From Lantana camara (Eukaryota > Streptophyta > Magnoliopsida > Lamiales > Verbenaceae), in the NCBI GenBank assembly GCA_037501455.1, contig CM074860.1:48804501-48868500 (forward strand): DNA of 64,000 bases. Direction: 5' to 3'. A model generated the notes under the pieces. The model was not told the origin of the DNA and did not search any database. It saw only the letters and a list, made by a program, of their open reading frames with translations. A program made the translations under genes and the position numbers. Of this stretch, positions 44,592 to 58,400 are shown in pieces; position 1 is the stretch's first letter; every line of letters starts with the position of its first letter.

Positions 44592-45175
44592 TCCCTCAAC
44601 CCCACTTATAAACTTAATGAGACGGGGGATCCGCCCGCTCCTTCGATGGGTCACATAGCACACTGTCGGCTCAAGAAGACCCGCCATCCCCTCGACCTCC
44701 CGAGGATGGGCTAAGCTTCCCTTTTGTGGAGTTGTGTCGATGAGAGAGCCCCGCGACCCCATGGCCGACCCAAGATCAAATACCACTCCTCCGGGGGCCA
44801 AACTTACACTTACACTTATGACAAAGCTTATCTCGCTTACACACACACACTTACCAAAGATTTTCAAGAGAGCAACGAAAATAGAGTGTATATACGTGTA
44901 AAAGCGTTTTCAAAGTCTCATGCCAAAACGGGACAAATCCCACAAAATACTTCGAATGCGGGTTTAAAATACAAATTAGGGTTGTAGGTCATATTAACTG
45001 AAAGAACAAAACCTCACCTTTCCACGTAGTGGAGCAAAAGGATATGCAACGGACACAAACGGACGCTTAGGGAACTTCCTTTCTATCCACGGGACCAAGA
45101 GCTGAAGAAAAGAAATGACAAGGGATACTCTTAGACTCAAAATGTATTAAATATATGCTCCGCAAGTGCATATGA
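44592..45175 (-). repeat. F-type LTR fragment (J)
   Basis: Aligns with 25789-26262 of LTR F in the same orientation, including GAGACGGGGGATCCGCCC, then continues through AACCTCACC. Bounded on the left by the end of LTR I and on the right by LTR K. Confidence 0.75.
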
Positions 45176-48100
45176 TGTGACGCCCCGTATTCTCGAATGG
45201 CGTCCTGGCGACATTAACAAGTAAGTCTCTACACTTGTGTGTGTTTAATTTAAGAGTTCTTGAATTATGTGAATTAATGTAAATCCAATTTAATATGTGA
45301 TCATTCAAATTATTCTGAGATTAATTGCCAACTTGATTAATTACGAGCATATTTAACCCTAACTATCTAATTTGATTTAATTCAAATTTATTCCATGAAA
45401 TAATTGTTAAATTGATTTTAAATCCATCATGTAACTTAACTTGTTTAATTTCGGTTTACTTGAATTCCTTGAGATTAATTGTCAATCATGTGTTTACAAA
45501 GTGTCGTTAAATTATACGAAAGATTTTTAAAAACTAAATTGAATTAAACTCTAATTGGTAAATCTCTATTTTCATATTAATTTGTAAAATTAATTCGAAG
45601 CTTGAATGTTTATTCGTAATTTTACCAATTTTATTCACGATTATTTGTACGCGATATTTCCCTTTGCTACGCGATAAGGATACCCGGTTGTATATAGCTT
45701 GTGCACAAGACACATTTCTCCCAATCTCTTTTCTCTTTCTCTCTCTCCTCTCCCACTCTCTCTCTCCCGGGGGTACTAGGCGCGGCTTCGGTTACGAGCC
45801 CATAACTTGATCGTTTCTCGATGGAATTCAATAAACGAATAGTCCATTTCGATTATCTCGGCGAGACCGACGTAAGAGTACCAATTTCACGGCCTAACGA
45901 CAAACGGTGGTGGAGTTATGGCCGGATTTCAGTAGTAGCAGCGGAGCTGTCAGACCGCCGCCACTTCGCCGGCGTTTTGCGGCATTTTTCGGCCATCTCC
46001 TTGTTACACGCACCGGAGACCCAGAAAGTAGACTTCCCGGCGTAGCGGTTGACGTTGGCGGCGCGGCCATCGGATCAGAGGCGGCGCGGCTCGCGGCGGT
46101 GGCGCGAGTTACTGTAGCGGCGGCGGCAGAAAATTCGACAGCCAACGGGGGCCTTTTCCGGCCATCTGTTGGTCTCGGGCTCTTCACAAAAGTTGTTTGA
46201 AACGACGAGAACTAGTGACCTGTGATCAGGCGACTCCAGATTCGGTGGTTTGGTGGCGGATCGGCGGCGGCAAAGTGGCGGTGCAACGGCGGCACTAGCT
46301 CCGAGGATTTTTTCGGAAAGCTACCTTAGGACTTTCGAAGAGCTCGTCATGGGTAAGATAACGCCTCTTTCGGATCGCATTTTGGTTCACCGGTTTGGAA
46401 GTAATTTGAGTTTGAAGATTTAGGGTTTTCGTGTTCTTAAATTTCAGATCTAGGACAATCGGCTTGGAATTTCCAGAAATTGATCGAGGATTCGGAACGG
46501 GCACGAAGACTTCATTCAGGACTGATTTTTCGGGATTTTTTCGGTGACTTTTGACGGCGGCCCGGTGGCGGCCCGACGACTTTCCGGCGACTCTGGTGGC
46601 GGCACTCCGGCGACTTTCGGACAGAATGGTCGTCTCGTTGTGGTGAGTTCAACGCCACTTTCCGTTCGTTAATCGGACACTCGATCTATTTATTACGAAT
46701 TATTTTGCGTAATTGTGATTATTTCAATTAATTGTTTTAAGTTCAAATAAATTGGTTATTGTTGGTTTGTTGATCGAGATGTCTTCCAATCATATTCGAA
46801 AACATGTATTGAATGAATTGTGATATGCATGAATGTTTTGATTTACAATTTGAATCCCGATGTGATAAATTTACGCTATTTGTGATGTACGAAGGGGTGT
46901 TAGTGTAATATCTAGAAACTAATCTTTTATGTGAACTAAATGAACTTGAATGATATTTTAGAAGAACGAAAATGTTGTGATTTCTCTATATGAATTTGAG
47001 ACGTTCTCAATGTTATGTTTATTGTAAATTGTGTTTCAAATATAAATTTAGATACATGAAAGATGCTTGAACAACTTGAGACTTGATGCATGATAGGAGT
47101 TAGAATTGTAATATCTTGATTTACTCTTACTACTAGAAAATCGTATATTATGAATTACGATAAATTGATAATTGTAATGCTTGTAAGTAATTAATTCCTA
47201 GTTGAATAATTGTATAAACACTTTAAATGAACAATTATGCTTAGTAATCAACTAAGGGGATGTATGTGTAATAATTCTAAACTTTTATAAATAACTTAGG
47301 GGATGTAAGTGTAATATTTATGAAACTATGTATGTGACTTGAGCTTATGTACCTAACATGTTGTGAAGTTGTAAAGTATGATCTTTAGTGAATTAAATGG
47401 ACTCTTTATTTGTATCAAGCATGCTATCTACGTACAACAACCTTGTATGTTTATATGATCAAGTTGCCCTTACTTATGCACTTTATAACTCGACATGAAC
47501 TTGATGCTTAATTCTAATATTATAATTGAACCCTGTGACATTGGATGATTTAATATGCATTTCGTGAATACATTGACTTCCTAAATTGATCTTGCATCTT
47601 TGGATATGGAATTGCATGATGGTTGCTTGTAAATATGATCTTGTTGAGCATTGATATGCCTTGATTGACCACGACACCTTATCCAAGCACAACATGAACA
47701 CTTATGCATAACCACGATCATGTTGAGCAACGCCGTGCGTCTTGTTTGGTTCATATAGAGTCTAAGTCTGGGCTTCTGTATTTCTTGTCACAGAGTTTGG
47801 TGGTGCCGGTGGGCCAGAGGTTTAGAGTGTTTGGCCCTTCACACTCTCAGACTCTACTTTCACGAGGTGAGGTTTAGGATTTTGTATAGATATACGACCT
47901 ATGGCCTTGATGTGTTGATTTCAACCCTTGCATGCGAGTATATCTGTTATATATACGTATGTGTTGGATATGATATGTTTATGACCTTGTGAATCAACTC
48001 AGTTTTGGAAAATTAGATATGAAGGTATATGTAAGTTGTTTTGAAAAGTATGTTACGTTATGTTCTGTAGCGAGTTGGCCATGAAATATTGGCATCTGTA

Positions 48101-48492
48101 TGAATGCATGTTTGTATGTGGATCCGAGGAGCTATGGGTAAGGAGCCCCCGGGACGGTTAGGGCCGTCGGGGATATACCTGTGCATAGTTCCAAGGAGCT
48201 ATGGGTAAGGAGCCCCCGAGACTGTTAAGGCCATCGGGGATATACCTGTGCGTAGTTCCTTTTGAGATATCATTGCGCGACCTTAGGGTGATGAGGGAGA
48301 CGTGGTATCTTGAGCCTTCGGCTAAGGCCGGGGAGGACTCTTGTGGGTTCGCTACCCCTTGAGGGTGTGTATGTTCTGGATAGTTTGGGGACTGTACATC
48401 TCCTCCATCATTGGTGTAGCGGTTGGATTGATTTTTGTATTCTATGATTTGATATGTTCTGAGGAGTAAAGGTTGGAAGCTCGTACTCGCCG
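45176..48492 (+). repeat. D-type gypsy LTR in plus orientation (K), interrupted
   Basis: Begins TGTGACGCCCCG with left flank TATGA. It is homologous in reverse to LTR D, including the GC-rich leader-like block (45780-46640) and the passage around 46640-46690. A TATATA box lies near 45692, followed by a long CT-rich run typical of a transcript start. GGGTAAG donor-like sequence is at about 46351. A 67-bp tandem duplication lies at 48127-48260. The LTR is cut at 48492 by copia L; its end is not in the window. Arg/Ala-rich frames in the GC block are not considered genes. Confidence 0.8.
48127..48260 (+). repeat. 67-bp tandem duplication in LTR K
   Basis: Two adjacent copies starting AGGAGCTATGGGTAAGGAGC at 48127 and 48194, about 90% alike by eye. 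Confidence 0.88.
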
Positions 48493-50441
48493 TGTTGGAA
48501 AACACGAATCAGAAAGCAGCGGAATTTAAAAATTTTTCCAACAAAAGGACCTTGAACTCGCAATCGTGTAACCAAATTCGTAAAGATAGAAAACTTACTT
48601 TTCTTTAATTCTTTCTTGAAGCGTTTCAAGCCACCGAAGAACGCTCTTCTCGCGGCTTGATCCCCTCTCCTTTGGTAAAGCTCGAATCTTCAAACTTCTA
48701 ACTTGAAGTCTCTAGAGAAAGTCCACCAACTTGATCACAATCTAACTAGTAAGGATGCTAGTTCTCTAGTTAGTGTTTAGGCTTAACCTAGGGTTTAATT
48801 TAATCTTGGAGAAAGGAAGGTGTTCAACACATGAACCAAGAATTGTCAATTTTTCTCTAAAGGGGAGCTCGAGCTCCCCTATATATAGGAGGGAGTGCCG
48901 ATCCAAATCCTTATTGGACAAGGATTTGGTTCCTCTCTCTCCTATTACTTGATCACCAAGTATTTTCCAACTTTGACTTTGAATTCTAATTCTAGTCAAC
49001 TTTTAAGAGAGCTAAAAATATCCAAACTATTTTTGGATAATTTTATACTTTATTTATTATAAAATAAATAACTTATTTTTATCTAATTAATTAATTCATA
49101 ATTAATTAACTAGATTATTTTCTCCAAAATTAGACTTTCTTTTTAATTCAAAATTAAACCAAAGTCTATTGAATAATTAACTAATTAATTATTTAATATA
49201 TATATATATATAATATATATACACACACGTGTGTGACACGTGTCACAATGACACGTGTCACTCACGTGAGCCACACGTGTGATTTCACACGTGTGGAACC
49301 CTCTTGGCCCGATTAACTCGTTTAATCATTTTCAAGCCTCAACTCATGTAACCAAGTTGTTGTGTGTGACCCTCTAGGTTCTCAATTCAATTAGCAGTGA
49401 CCCCAATTAATTAATTCACTAATTAATTAATCAGTCCACAGATTAAACGACCATAGTCTAGCAACAGGTGTTTAACCCCTAGCTGAATTGGAATGTTCGG
49501 ATTCGACAGAACCTTTAAGTCATTGATTCATGTGAGATACAATCCTCCTACTTACTATCTCTCAACCAAGATCTAGGGCAAGGGAATAATCAGAACCCTA
49601 ATAATCCGGTCTTAAAGCTAAGTGCATTTCATATCCATTTGATCTCAATCCAAGAAACCCTTTTCTTGATGTCTTGATCTACTGCCTTGGCCAAGGACTC
49701 CATATGGCATATGAATGACTTACACAATAAGAGATCACCTTGCAAATGCAAGTGTAGGTCCTTTCTTGATTCTCATTCACTTTCATGAGTCACTTGTGCA
49801 GCCCCAGCATAAGCCTTGAATCAGTTGTCTAAGGCGACACCCTTTAAAGCTTATACCTAAGACTACAGAGTTAACTCATAAAGTGACAAGGAACCTCAAG
49901 TCTAAGGATCAATTAATCACATCAATGACTCGTGAGATATTTCCTAATCTGGAAGTTTCCATTTCCTGAAACAGAAACTTCCTTTCCCATTTAGGAATGT
50001 TCTCACACGGGGCACCTCAGTGAACTCACTTATTAAAGTAAGCACCCTCATTTATCACGCACGTATCAACTATACACTTTCCACCTCCATGAAACAAGGT
50101 GGTCCTTCTTAATGGCGTGATCCCACAAGCAAGCCTTAGAGGAGTCAGGTCGACACTCCCACTGTCTGTAGGACTCATCGGCTTGGAGTATTTTACTAAT
50201 CATGACTTATGTGATATAGGGCTCGTTTCATGAACCATTTCACCTAAATGGTAGAGTCCTAAAGTCATCAGGATTAGGGGAGTTCTCATACATGCACAGA
50301 TAAAGTAAACGCATACCAAACAAGAGCATATAAAGAAGTGTTGCCTCAATTCGTTATTTCATTCAAAGATTGTCTGTGATTACAATAAGGAAAAGTACAA
50401 AGCGGATATACAATCGGCTTTCTAGGGCACTATTCCTAACA
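48493..50441 (-). repeat. Copia L 3' LTR
   Basis: 1949 bp, TGTTGG...CTAACA. Differs more from the B LTRs than they do from each other, notably around 48835-48950. The ACGTG palindrome cluster is at 49221-49295 beside a TATA tract. Confidence 0.95.
49196..49295 (-). promoter_or_regulatory. Copia L LTR promoter cluster
   Basis: Six ACGTG palindromes followed in transcript sense by a TATATA tract, as in the other two LTRs of the family. Confidence 0.65.
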
Positions 50442-50457
50442 ATCTCCCACTTGCCGG

Positions 50458-53400
50458 TCAAAGCCATTCTAAAGCTACTCTAAGTCCCATCTTCTGAAGA
50501 TGAGCTTGGAAAGCTTCTCGACTAAGGGGTTTAGTAAGTGGATCGGCCACGTTCTCTGCTGATGTGACCCTCTCAATTAGCACATCTCCTCTTTTGATAA
50601 TATCACGGATTAGGTGATACTTCCTCATAATGTGCTTGGTCCGTTGGTGAGATCTTTGTTCTCTTGCTTGAGCAACCGCCCTAGTGTTGTTACAAAACAC
50701 AGTAATGGGGTCTTTCATGCTAGGAACAACATTCAACTCTTGAATGAAGTTTCTAATCCAAACACCTTCCTTAGCTGCATCATTTGCAGCTAAGTATTCG
50801 GCCTCAGTGGTCGAATCTGCAGTGGTTGTTTGCTTGGAACTCTTCCAACTCACTGCTCCGCCGTTTAGGCAGAAAATGTATCCTGACATTGACTTAAAAT
50901 CATCTAAGTCAGACGCAAAGCTTGCATCGCAGTATCCTTCGACAGTAAGATCTTTCTGACCTCCGTAAACTAAGAATAAATCTTTAGTACTTTTCAAGTA
51001 CTTAAGAATATTCTTCACGGCAGCCCAGTGACCATCTCCAGGGTCAGATTGGAAACGACTTGTTACACTAAGTGCATAAGCCACATCCGGTCGAGTACAT
51101 AACATTGCATACATTATGCTACCTATTGCTGATACATAAGGTGTATGAGTCATTCTCTCCTTCTCAAGGTTAGTCTTAGGACACATCTTCTTTGAAAGAC
51201 ACGTTCCTACACTCATAGGAAGGTTCTTAACCTTTGCTGACTCCATATTGAATCTCTTCAATACTTTGTCAATGTACATTGACTGTGACAGTCCTATTAA
51301 CCTTCTAGATCTATCTCTATAGATTTTAATTCCAAGGATATAGGACGCATCACCAAGATCTTTCATCTCGAATTGGTTCGATAACCATAACTTAGTCACT
51401 TTCATGTCATCCTTCGAATTCCCAATAAGAAGGATGTCATCAACATAAAGTACTAAGAATTGCACTGAGGTCTCCAGTTCCTTTCTATACACACATGATT
51501 CATTCGAAATTTGGATGAAGCCAAACGCTTTGACCGATTCATCAAATCGAATGTTCCAATTCCTAGAAGCCTGTTTCAATCCATAGATTGATCTTTGGAG
51601 TTTGCAAACCTTTTGCTCACTCCCACTGAATGTGAAACCTATGGGTTGCTCCATATAAATGTCTTTGTCAATGTCACCATTGAGAAAGGCAGTTTTCACA
51701 TCCATTTGCCATATCTCATAGTCATAATATGCAGCAATGGCAAGCATGATCCGAATAGACTTTTGCATTGCAACTGGTGAAAAGGTTTCATCAAAATCCA
51801 TGCCGGGACTTTGAGTGAATCCTTTTGCAACCAGTCTTGCTTTGTAGGCTGCAATGCTTCCATCAACTCCAAGCTTTCTCTTAAAGATCCATTTGCAACC
51901 TATGGGTTTGACCCCATCAGGCAAATCTACCAAGGTCCAAACTTGGTTGGAGTTCATAGAGTCCATTTCGGATTTCATGGCTTCTATCCACTGTTCAGAG
52001 TCAGAATCTGAAAGTGCCTCCTCATATGTTGAAGGATCATTATCCTTTTGAGAGATTTCATGGAAGAATCCATACCATCTCTCCGGCTGTCAATGATTGC
52101 GTTCAAAATGCCTTAGAGGAGGATTTACATGTGTATCGAAATTCGTGATTGGTTGTGGTTGATCAGAGTGGGACGTTTCTTCAGTGGGTGGTATGGGGTC
52201 ACTTTGTACTTCTTCTAATTCTATGATCTTGCCTTGCTTTTCTTTAAGGAACGGTTCCTCCAGAAAAGTAGCATTTCTGGAAACAAACACCTTTTGCTCA
52301 GATTGATCATAGAAATAGTATCCTATGGATTCCTTAGGATAACCTACAAAGTAGCATAAGTTAGAACGAGATTCTAACTTATCTCCCACTGTCCTCTTCA
52401 CGTAAGCAGGACAAGCCCAAATTCTTAAGTAAGAATAACTAGGGATTTTACCATGCCACATTTCATAGGGCGTTTTAGGGACTGACTTAGAGGGAACAAG
52501 ATTCAAAATCTTTGCTGCACTTTCTAGGGCATAACCCCAGAAAGAAGGTGGTAAGTCAGTGAAACTCATCATGGAACGAACCATATCAAGTAGGGTTCGA
52601 TTCCTTCTCTCAGAAACTCCATTAAGCTGAGGAGTTCCCGGAGGAGTCCACTGAGAGATAATCCCATCATCTTTGAGATGATTAAGGAATTCTTCAATAA
52701 GATATTCGCCTCCTCGATCAGATCGAAGTGCTTTGATCCTGTGACCAGTTTGGTTCTCAACCTCCTTTTGAAATTCTAAGAATTTCTCAAAAGCTTCAGA
52801 TTTATACTTCATTAAGTATACATAACCATACCGACTAAAGTCATCAGTAAAGGTTATGAAGTACTGATGATTGTTTCTCGTGCTTACACTAAGCGGTCCA
52901 CAAACATCAGTATGGATCAAATCCAAAACCTTAGTGGCACGTTCCACAGTTCCCTTAAAAGGGACTTTGGACATTTTTCCTTTGAGACAGGATTCGCAAG
53001 AAGTTAACTCTTTAAGATCATTTTCAGAGAATGATCCTAAAGTGTTTATCTTGCTAATTCTGTTCTTGGACATGTGTCCTAATCTAGCGTGCCATAAGGG
53101 AGCTGAAACTTTGTCATCTCTCTTACGCTTTGTTTCTCGTTGTATATTCATAATATTGATATTTTGAGTTAGGTAAAGTCCATTACTTAGAGTACCGATA
53201 TGAACGGAAGAGTTGTTCCGTTTGATAAAGTATTTACCATTCTTAATATAAGTTTCATAACCTTCACAATCTAATATTGGAACTGAAATTATATTACGAA
53301 TAATGCTCGGTACATAAAGGTCTTTACTTAATACTAGCTCAAAACTACCCAAATCTAATCTAATTGTGCCTAAAGCTCGAGCTTCAACGTTTGAGCCATC

Positions 53401-54378
53401 GCCGATCTTCAAGACACATTCTCCTTCTTTTAGTTGTTGAACATCACTTAGCATCTGTACATCATTACAGATATGAGTTCCACAACCGGTATCAAGTACC
53501 CAAGAACTAGAATTAATAGACAGATTTACTTCAACGAGAAAGATACCTTTCTTTAGAGTAGCCTTGTACTCTGGGCAGTTTCTCCTCCAATGTCCCGCTT
53601 TGCCACAATGGAAGCAAACATCTTCTTTCTGATCACGCTTCTTCTTTTGGGCTTTCCCCTTCGAAATGCCACCAGTGGGCCTAAGGGGTTTCTTCTTCTT
53701 CTTTTGGGCTTTCTTGCCCTTACCTTTAGAAGGCCCAGAAGAGGAAGATGGAGCATTCACCATCAAAACCTTATTGTCCTTCTTGATCGTGCTTTCAGCA
53801 GTCACAAGCTGACTAATCAGCTCAGCTACAGTAGCACCAGCATGATTCATGTTGAAGTTAAGGACAAATGGGTTGAATGATGGTGCGAGCGAAGCTAGCA
53901 ACAAATCCACTTAAAGCTCGTCTTTCAGTGGCATGTCCATGGAAGCAAGTTTCACAGTAAGGGCAAGAAACTTGAGTCCATATTCATGGACACTTGAACC
54001 TTCCCTCATTCTCAAGTGGAATAATTCCTTTGAAGTGTTATACCTTGTAACACGTTCATGAGGGCGGTAAAGTTGCTCTAAGTGGTCGTAAATCTCCCAA
54101 GCATATTCCATGGCCTCATGTTGCCTTTGCAAGTCTGGAGACATGTTAGCCAACATAAGGCAACGGGCTTGGAGATTATCATCCTTCCACTTCTGAATCG
54201 CATCCCGCTCGGCCCGAGTGGGAGCCTCCCCTTCGGGAATAGGCTCCCCTTCGAAGAGAACATAAGTTCTCTTCTCAGAATCTAAAATGATTTTTAGATT
54301 CCTCAGCCAATCAGAATAGTTGGGACCAGTCAACTTGTTTGACTCGAGGATCGATACAAGAGGGTTTTTGGTTGCCAT
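50458..54378 (-). pseudogene. Copia gag-pol with two nonsense codons
   Basis: Colinear with the 1306-residue copia B frame and exactly the same length (3921 bp), with no net indel. Codon 156 is TAA (Ser in copia B) and codon 763 is TGA (Arg in copia B). This splits it into gag (54378-53911), knuckle-protease-integrase (53910-52090), and RT-RNase H (from 51978 to 50458). The integrase keeps the expected second Asp (RSDRGGEY), unlike copia B. RT retains YVDDILL. Otherwise a few dozen amino-acid differences. It could not make a full polyprotein without readthrough. Confidence 0.95.
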
Positions 54379-55469
54379 TTCAAAACACGTAGAGAATCAC
54401 AGAATCTACGACCTAAATGGTAAAACAGAGAACTAGTGAGCATGCTGAATTATAACGATATACAAAAGATAAGGTCTTTAATCTAATGTAGCTCCCACTG
54501 TTTTTCAAAGATCTAGAATTCTCAAAGATCTAAGAGGAACGCGTTTCCCAATGGGTACTAAGATCCTAGGCATTTTACCTCGAACCCACGACTCGCGGAC
54601 ATTCTAAGTAAGAACCCTAGGTAGGTACAACTTACCAATTCTAACACTTTTAGAATTCTTAGTAGTTGTTTTTGCATCACCTATCTTTCAATATGGACCC
54701 ACGACTCGTGCGACATCCATATTTACTTAGGCGTTAAGCTAGACCCATCAATCATAAGATCATGACCAAAACTTAGTTCGAACGACCCACGACTCGCGGA
54801 CATCGCCCTTGCTAAAATTGACCACGAAATATTGATCATTTAAAATGATCAATTAGGTAACTAAGAACTAATAAGCTCTACTAGCTATCCCACGACTCGC
54901 GGACAATAACTAGCTTTACTTACTAAACTTAAAACCTATTGATGGAATGCTAGGAATTTAATTCAAAATTTGCATCTCGAATTAAACACCTATTTGTTCG
55001 AAATTAGCTTAATATTTAATGGGAATTTTCGAATCAACCGGAGAGTTGTCCGGTTCGACCTCACCAACATATATGTTATCCAATTTTATTAGTCTTGATT
55101 AATGCAAGTACACTTAAATGCATTTCAAACAAGCACATAAACAGATAACATGTCCTAGCATGATACTAACATGTAATGATCATGGGTTCTACCTATCTTA
55201 TGCGTGATATGTGGGAGCCACTCCACAATCACAAGTTCTAACATACATGCCACATAAACAGTTTAAATCACATAAGGGAAAGCGGTAACAAAATACGAGC
55301 CCTATTTCTATTACATTTAACAATTGAGATTCCCCTCCCTAACATTTTGAGGGGTCTTCACTTATGGCCTCCTTGTTACTTGAATGTGGTCCATCTTACT
55401 CCTTGGGTGCATTGTCTCCAAAATGAAAATAAAAACCTCACCACCTATCTCTACTCTCAAATTACAATA
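54379..55469 (-). other. Copia L leader (truncated)
   Basis: Matches 7059-8150 of copia B, including the four 17-bp repeats (about 54585-54905) and the AACCGG/CCGGTT inverted repeat. It stops at CAATA, which is the target-site copy for element M. Confidence 0.9.
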
Positions 55470-58400
55470 TGTAGCACCCCGCACGTGAGGCACCACATCC
55501 CCCGCACTAAGGCTCAACACGAGTAACGAAATTGTAAATCCGCACCCGTATCAAACCCTAGCGAACGGGAGACAAACATAAAAACCTTCCTAAGCCAGGC
55601 GGAGCTAGACCCTGCAACGAATACCAATTCACAAAGTAAAAAGCATAGCAAAGCCAGAGTTCAATCATATCAACCATAACCAGAATTGGGCTCTTCAGGC
55701 CTCTTTTAAACTCATAATTACAGTCCAATAAAACCATTCAATTATGATTACATAATTATTCAAGTTCATGATACCATAGAATCGATACAGACATAAATTC
55801 AATACATGAGTGAGTGCGAAGACTCTCCTAACCTAACTCGACCAACTTAAAACTCCAACACCTCCGCCTAGCCCGAAACTCCAAAGATCAACCCTACACA
55901 CTAAAAGATTGGGGAGGGAGAGGGGTCAGTCTCTAGAAGACTGAGTGAGTAGGAGCGATACATATATATAAAACATGCACATGCAAGTCATAAATCCCGA
56001 GCAAGGTTTTATTTGAATTTAGTTCCCGAAAAGGGCAAGAAGATAGATAGACAATGCTCGACCTTTACGACTAATTCATATTAAATTCATTACATTCATA
56101 AATCATACATAAATATAAGGCTCGGCGAGTGAGCGTGCACAATCTCCAACCAAACTCCGACCGTGTACGACAAATATCATTAATATATTGATTAAGCGAT
56201 CATGCAATATATCATAATACACACAGACCATAAATCATAACATAACATATGCGTTTGGGCAATCCGTGTCCCGGCCTTCCCGCACGGTGCATAATTCTAT
56301 CATAACATATACATAAGAAAAGGCATAAATCCTAACCAACCTTCTTCCTCCGGGTCGTGGACGTGTTAGAAAGACCCGACCACCTCAGACATAGGCCAAT
56401 GGGGTTTCATGACTCCCCCAAAGGCACTCAGCTCCCATTCCCCGCTAAATCTCCTAGCGAGGGCCGGTATCACCGTAGTTGGTTGGAACTAGTATATGGG
56501 ATCCCCGTCAGCCCTTGCTTCCTCGGTTAGCCACATATACTAAGTCCCGGGGCCCGTACAATCAGAAATCAGAAATGTGTCTCGCCTAACAATCAATTCA
56601 TAAGTACATATCATAATTCATAAATCATTTGAAAAGGGTTTACTCGATCAATACATACTATAAGAAATCATACCTTACCGTGTAATTCGGCATATGCTAT
56701 ATACGTACCTCTCCGTGTCATCCTATTCCGTAGCTAGCATGAAGACACACGGTTTGGAGCATAGCCTCATTACAAAACCATTTTTAAGCTTATATACACT
56801 CATACATATAATTCAGAAGAATTTACTCGATAACTTCATTTGAAAACCATATATATATAATCATAAGGTTTTGGCCAAAGCTTTTCACATAAGGGTTGTA
56901 GGGTTTGTTACATAGCTAAAACGAAAACCACCCTCACCTGAACCGTGACAAAACAAGGAACGGGTTAACAAGTGCTCGAAGGATCAAGATCTCTCCACCC
57001 TGGAGATAAACTGTACAAAAGACAACATGAAGTGTTGGTGAGACTCGAGACTTCAATGAACCATATATGACGCACGGCAATGAAGTGAATATGAAATGAA
57101 TGCATATATGATCATGTTATATCATAAAAACGTTCATGTGCACTACTAATGCAATTAAGGCATATAACAAGCCATTCATTCAAATACTTTCAAGAAATGA
57201 AGGTATCATACTCATTTATTTCATATCCTTCATAATTCTTAGCAATATCTTACAAAATCTTAGAACCATAATCACATTATACCTTCAAACATGTTTACAT
57301 TGAGTATGATACACAAAAAGGCAAAGAACATCACTTAAGACATCAAAAGAATGCAAGAATGTACTTAATATTTCATATAGAAGCATTTAAGCCACGTCAA
57401 AGCAATTCACTAAAAGCATACTTTAAACCTCATCCAAATATCATGAAATTGCACCACAATGCTCCCCACATATAGCAAAACAAGTTCATAGTTCAACACG
57501 AAAGGAGATAAAATCATTAAGGAGGTGAAACGAATCAAATATCGAAAAGGAAGCAACACGGACTGCGCAGGGGAAGGGACACGGGGGTGTCACCTTCCTT
57601 AGCCAAACTGAGCCACGACCGTGGCTCACTACAGACCTGACCAGAGGGTGTGACACGCCCGTGTCTCACTCTTATGAGTAAATGAGACACGGGGGTGTCA
57701 CGGTACAGAACCAAAACCGTTCACAAGCTAAACCGGCAAAAACTGATCCCTTACAAACTCAAACCAAAAGCATACCAAACCAACTCCAAATGCTCTGAAA
57801 CTTAATATACAGCATATTTGGCATGTTATGAACATTTTTCATTTAGTGTGGAAAGGCTAAATCACACGTTAAGATCATCTAAATCACGCAGCAAAACTGG
57901 GTCGGCAAAATCGCACATAAAAGCTCAATTGTTCAATCATGCCTTGATCAAGTACTTAGGGGTTGAATTTGGATCTGAAACTTTGGGGAATGCATGCTAA
58001 CATACTAAACAACTAATATACATCATATATATGCAAAATGGTACAATTTAAAGCACATTAGGGTGACCAACAACCACACAATTGCAACAGCAACAATTCT
58101 GTCAAAGATCATGCATAAGAACAGGCCATGTACTTCGGTTTTGAGGCTTCTAATGGATCCAAATACTTAAAACATGAATGCTAACATATAAAGTAATGAG
58201 TGTACATCAACTCCATTCAATTTCACACGAAATGGAGACCATTTGATCAAGCAAGAACACAATATTTCACACAGCAGTTCGAAAACAGGGGAAGTAGTTT
58301 GATCATCAAGTTTGAAGCTCCATATCTCATAATTTCATAAAAGGAGCAAGAGATGAAATCCTCCTAACATCATATACTATCAGATGGGAAAGAAATAGGT

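Larger units (their letters stand above)
48493..55469 (-). mobile_element. Copia L: 5'-truncated sister copy of copia B
   Basis: Same family as copia B, minus strand: 3' LTR 48493-50441, polypurine tract, gag-pol 50458-54378 with two nonsense codons, leader 54379-55469. It ends abruptly at CAATA/TGTAGC, where element M begins, matching 8150 of copia B. The rest, including its 5' LTR, is presumably beyond element M and outside the window. Left flank CGCCG. Confidence 0.95.

Noticed and set aside
45821..46200. Ala/Arg-rich frames in LTR K, and similar frames at 17032-18026 in LTR D
   Set aside because: They lie in a CGG-rich LTR leader block where long frames open on both strands; different frames are open in the two copies.
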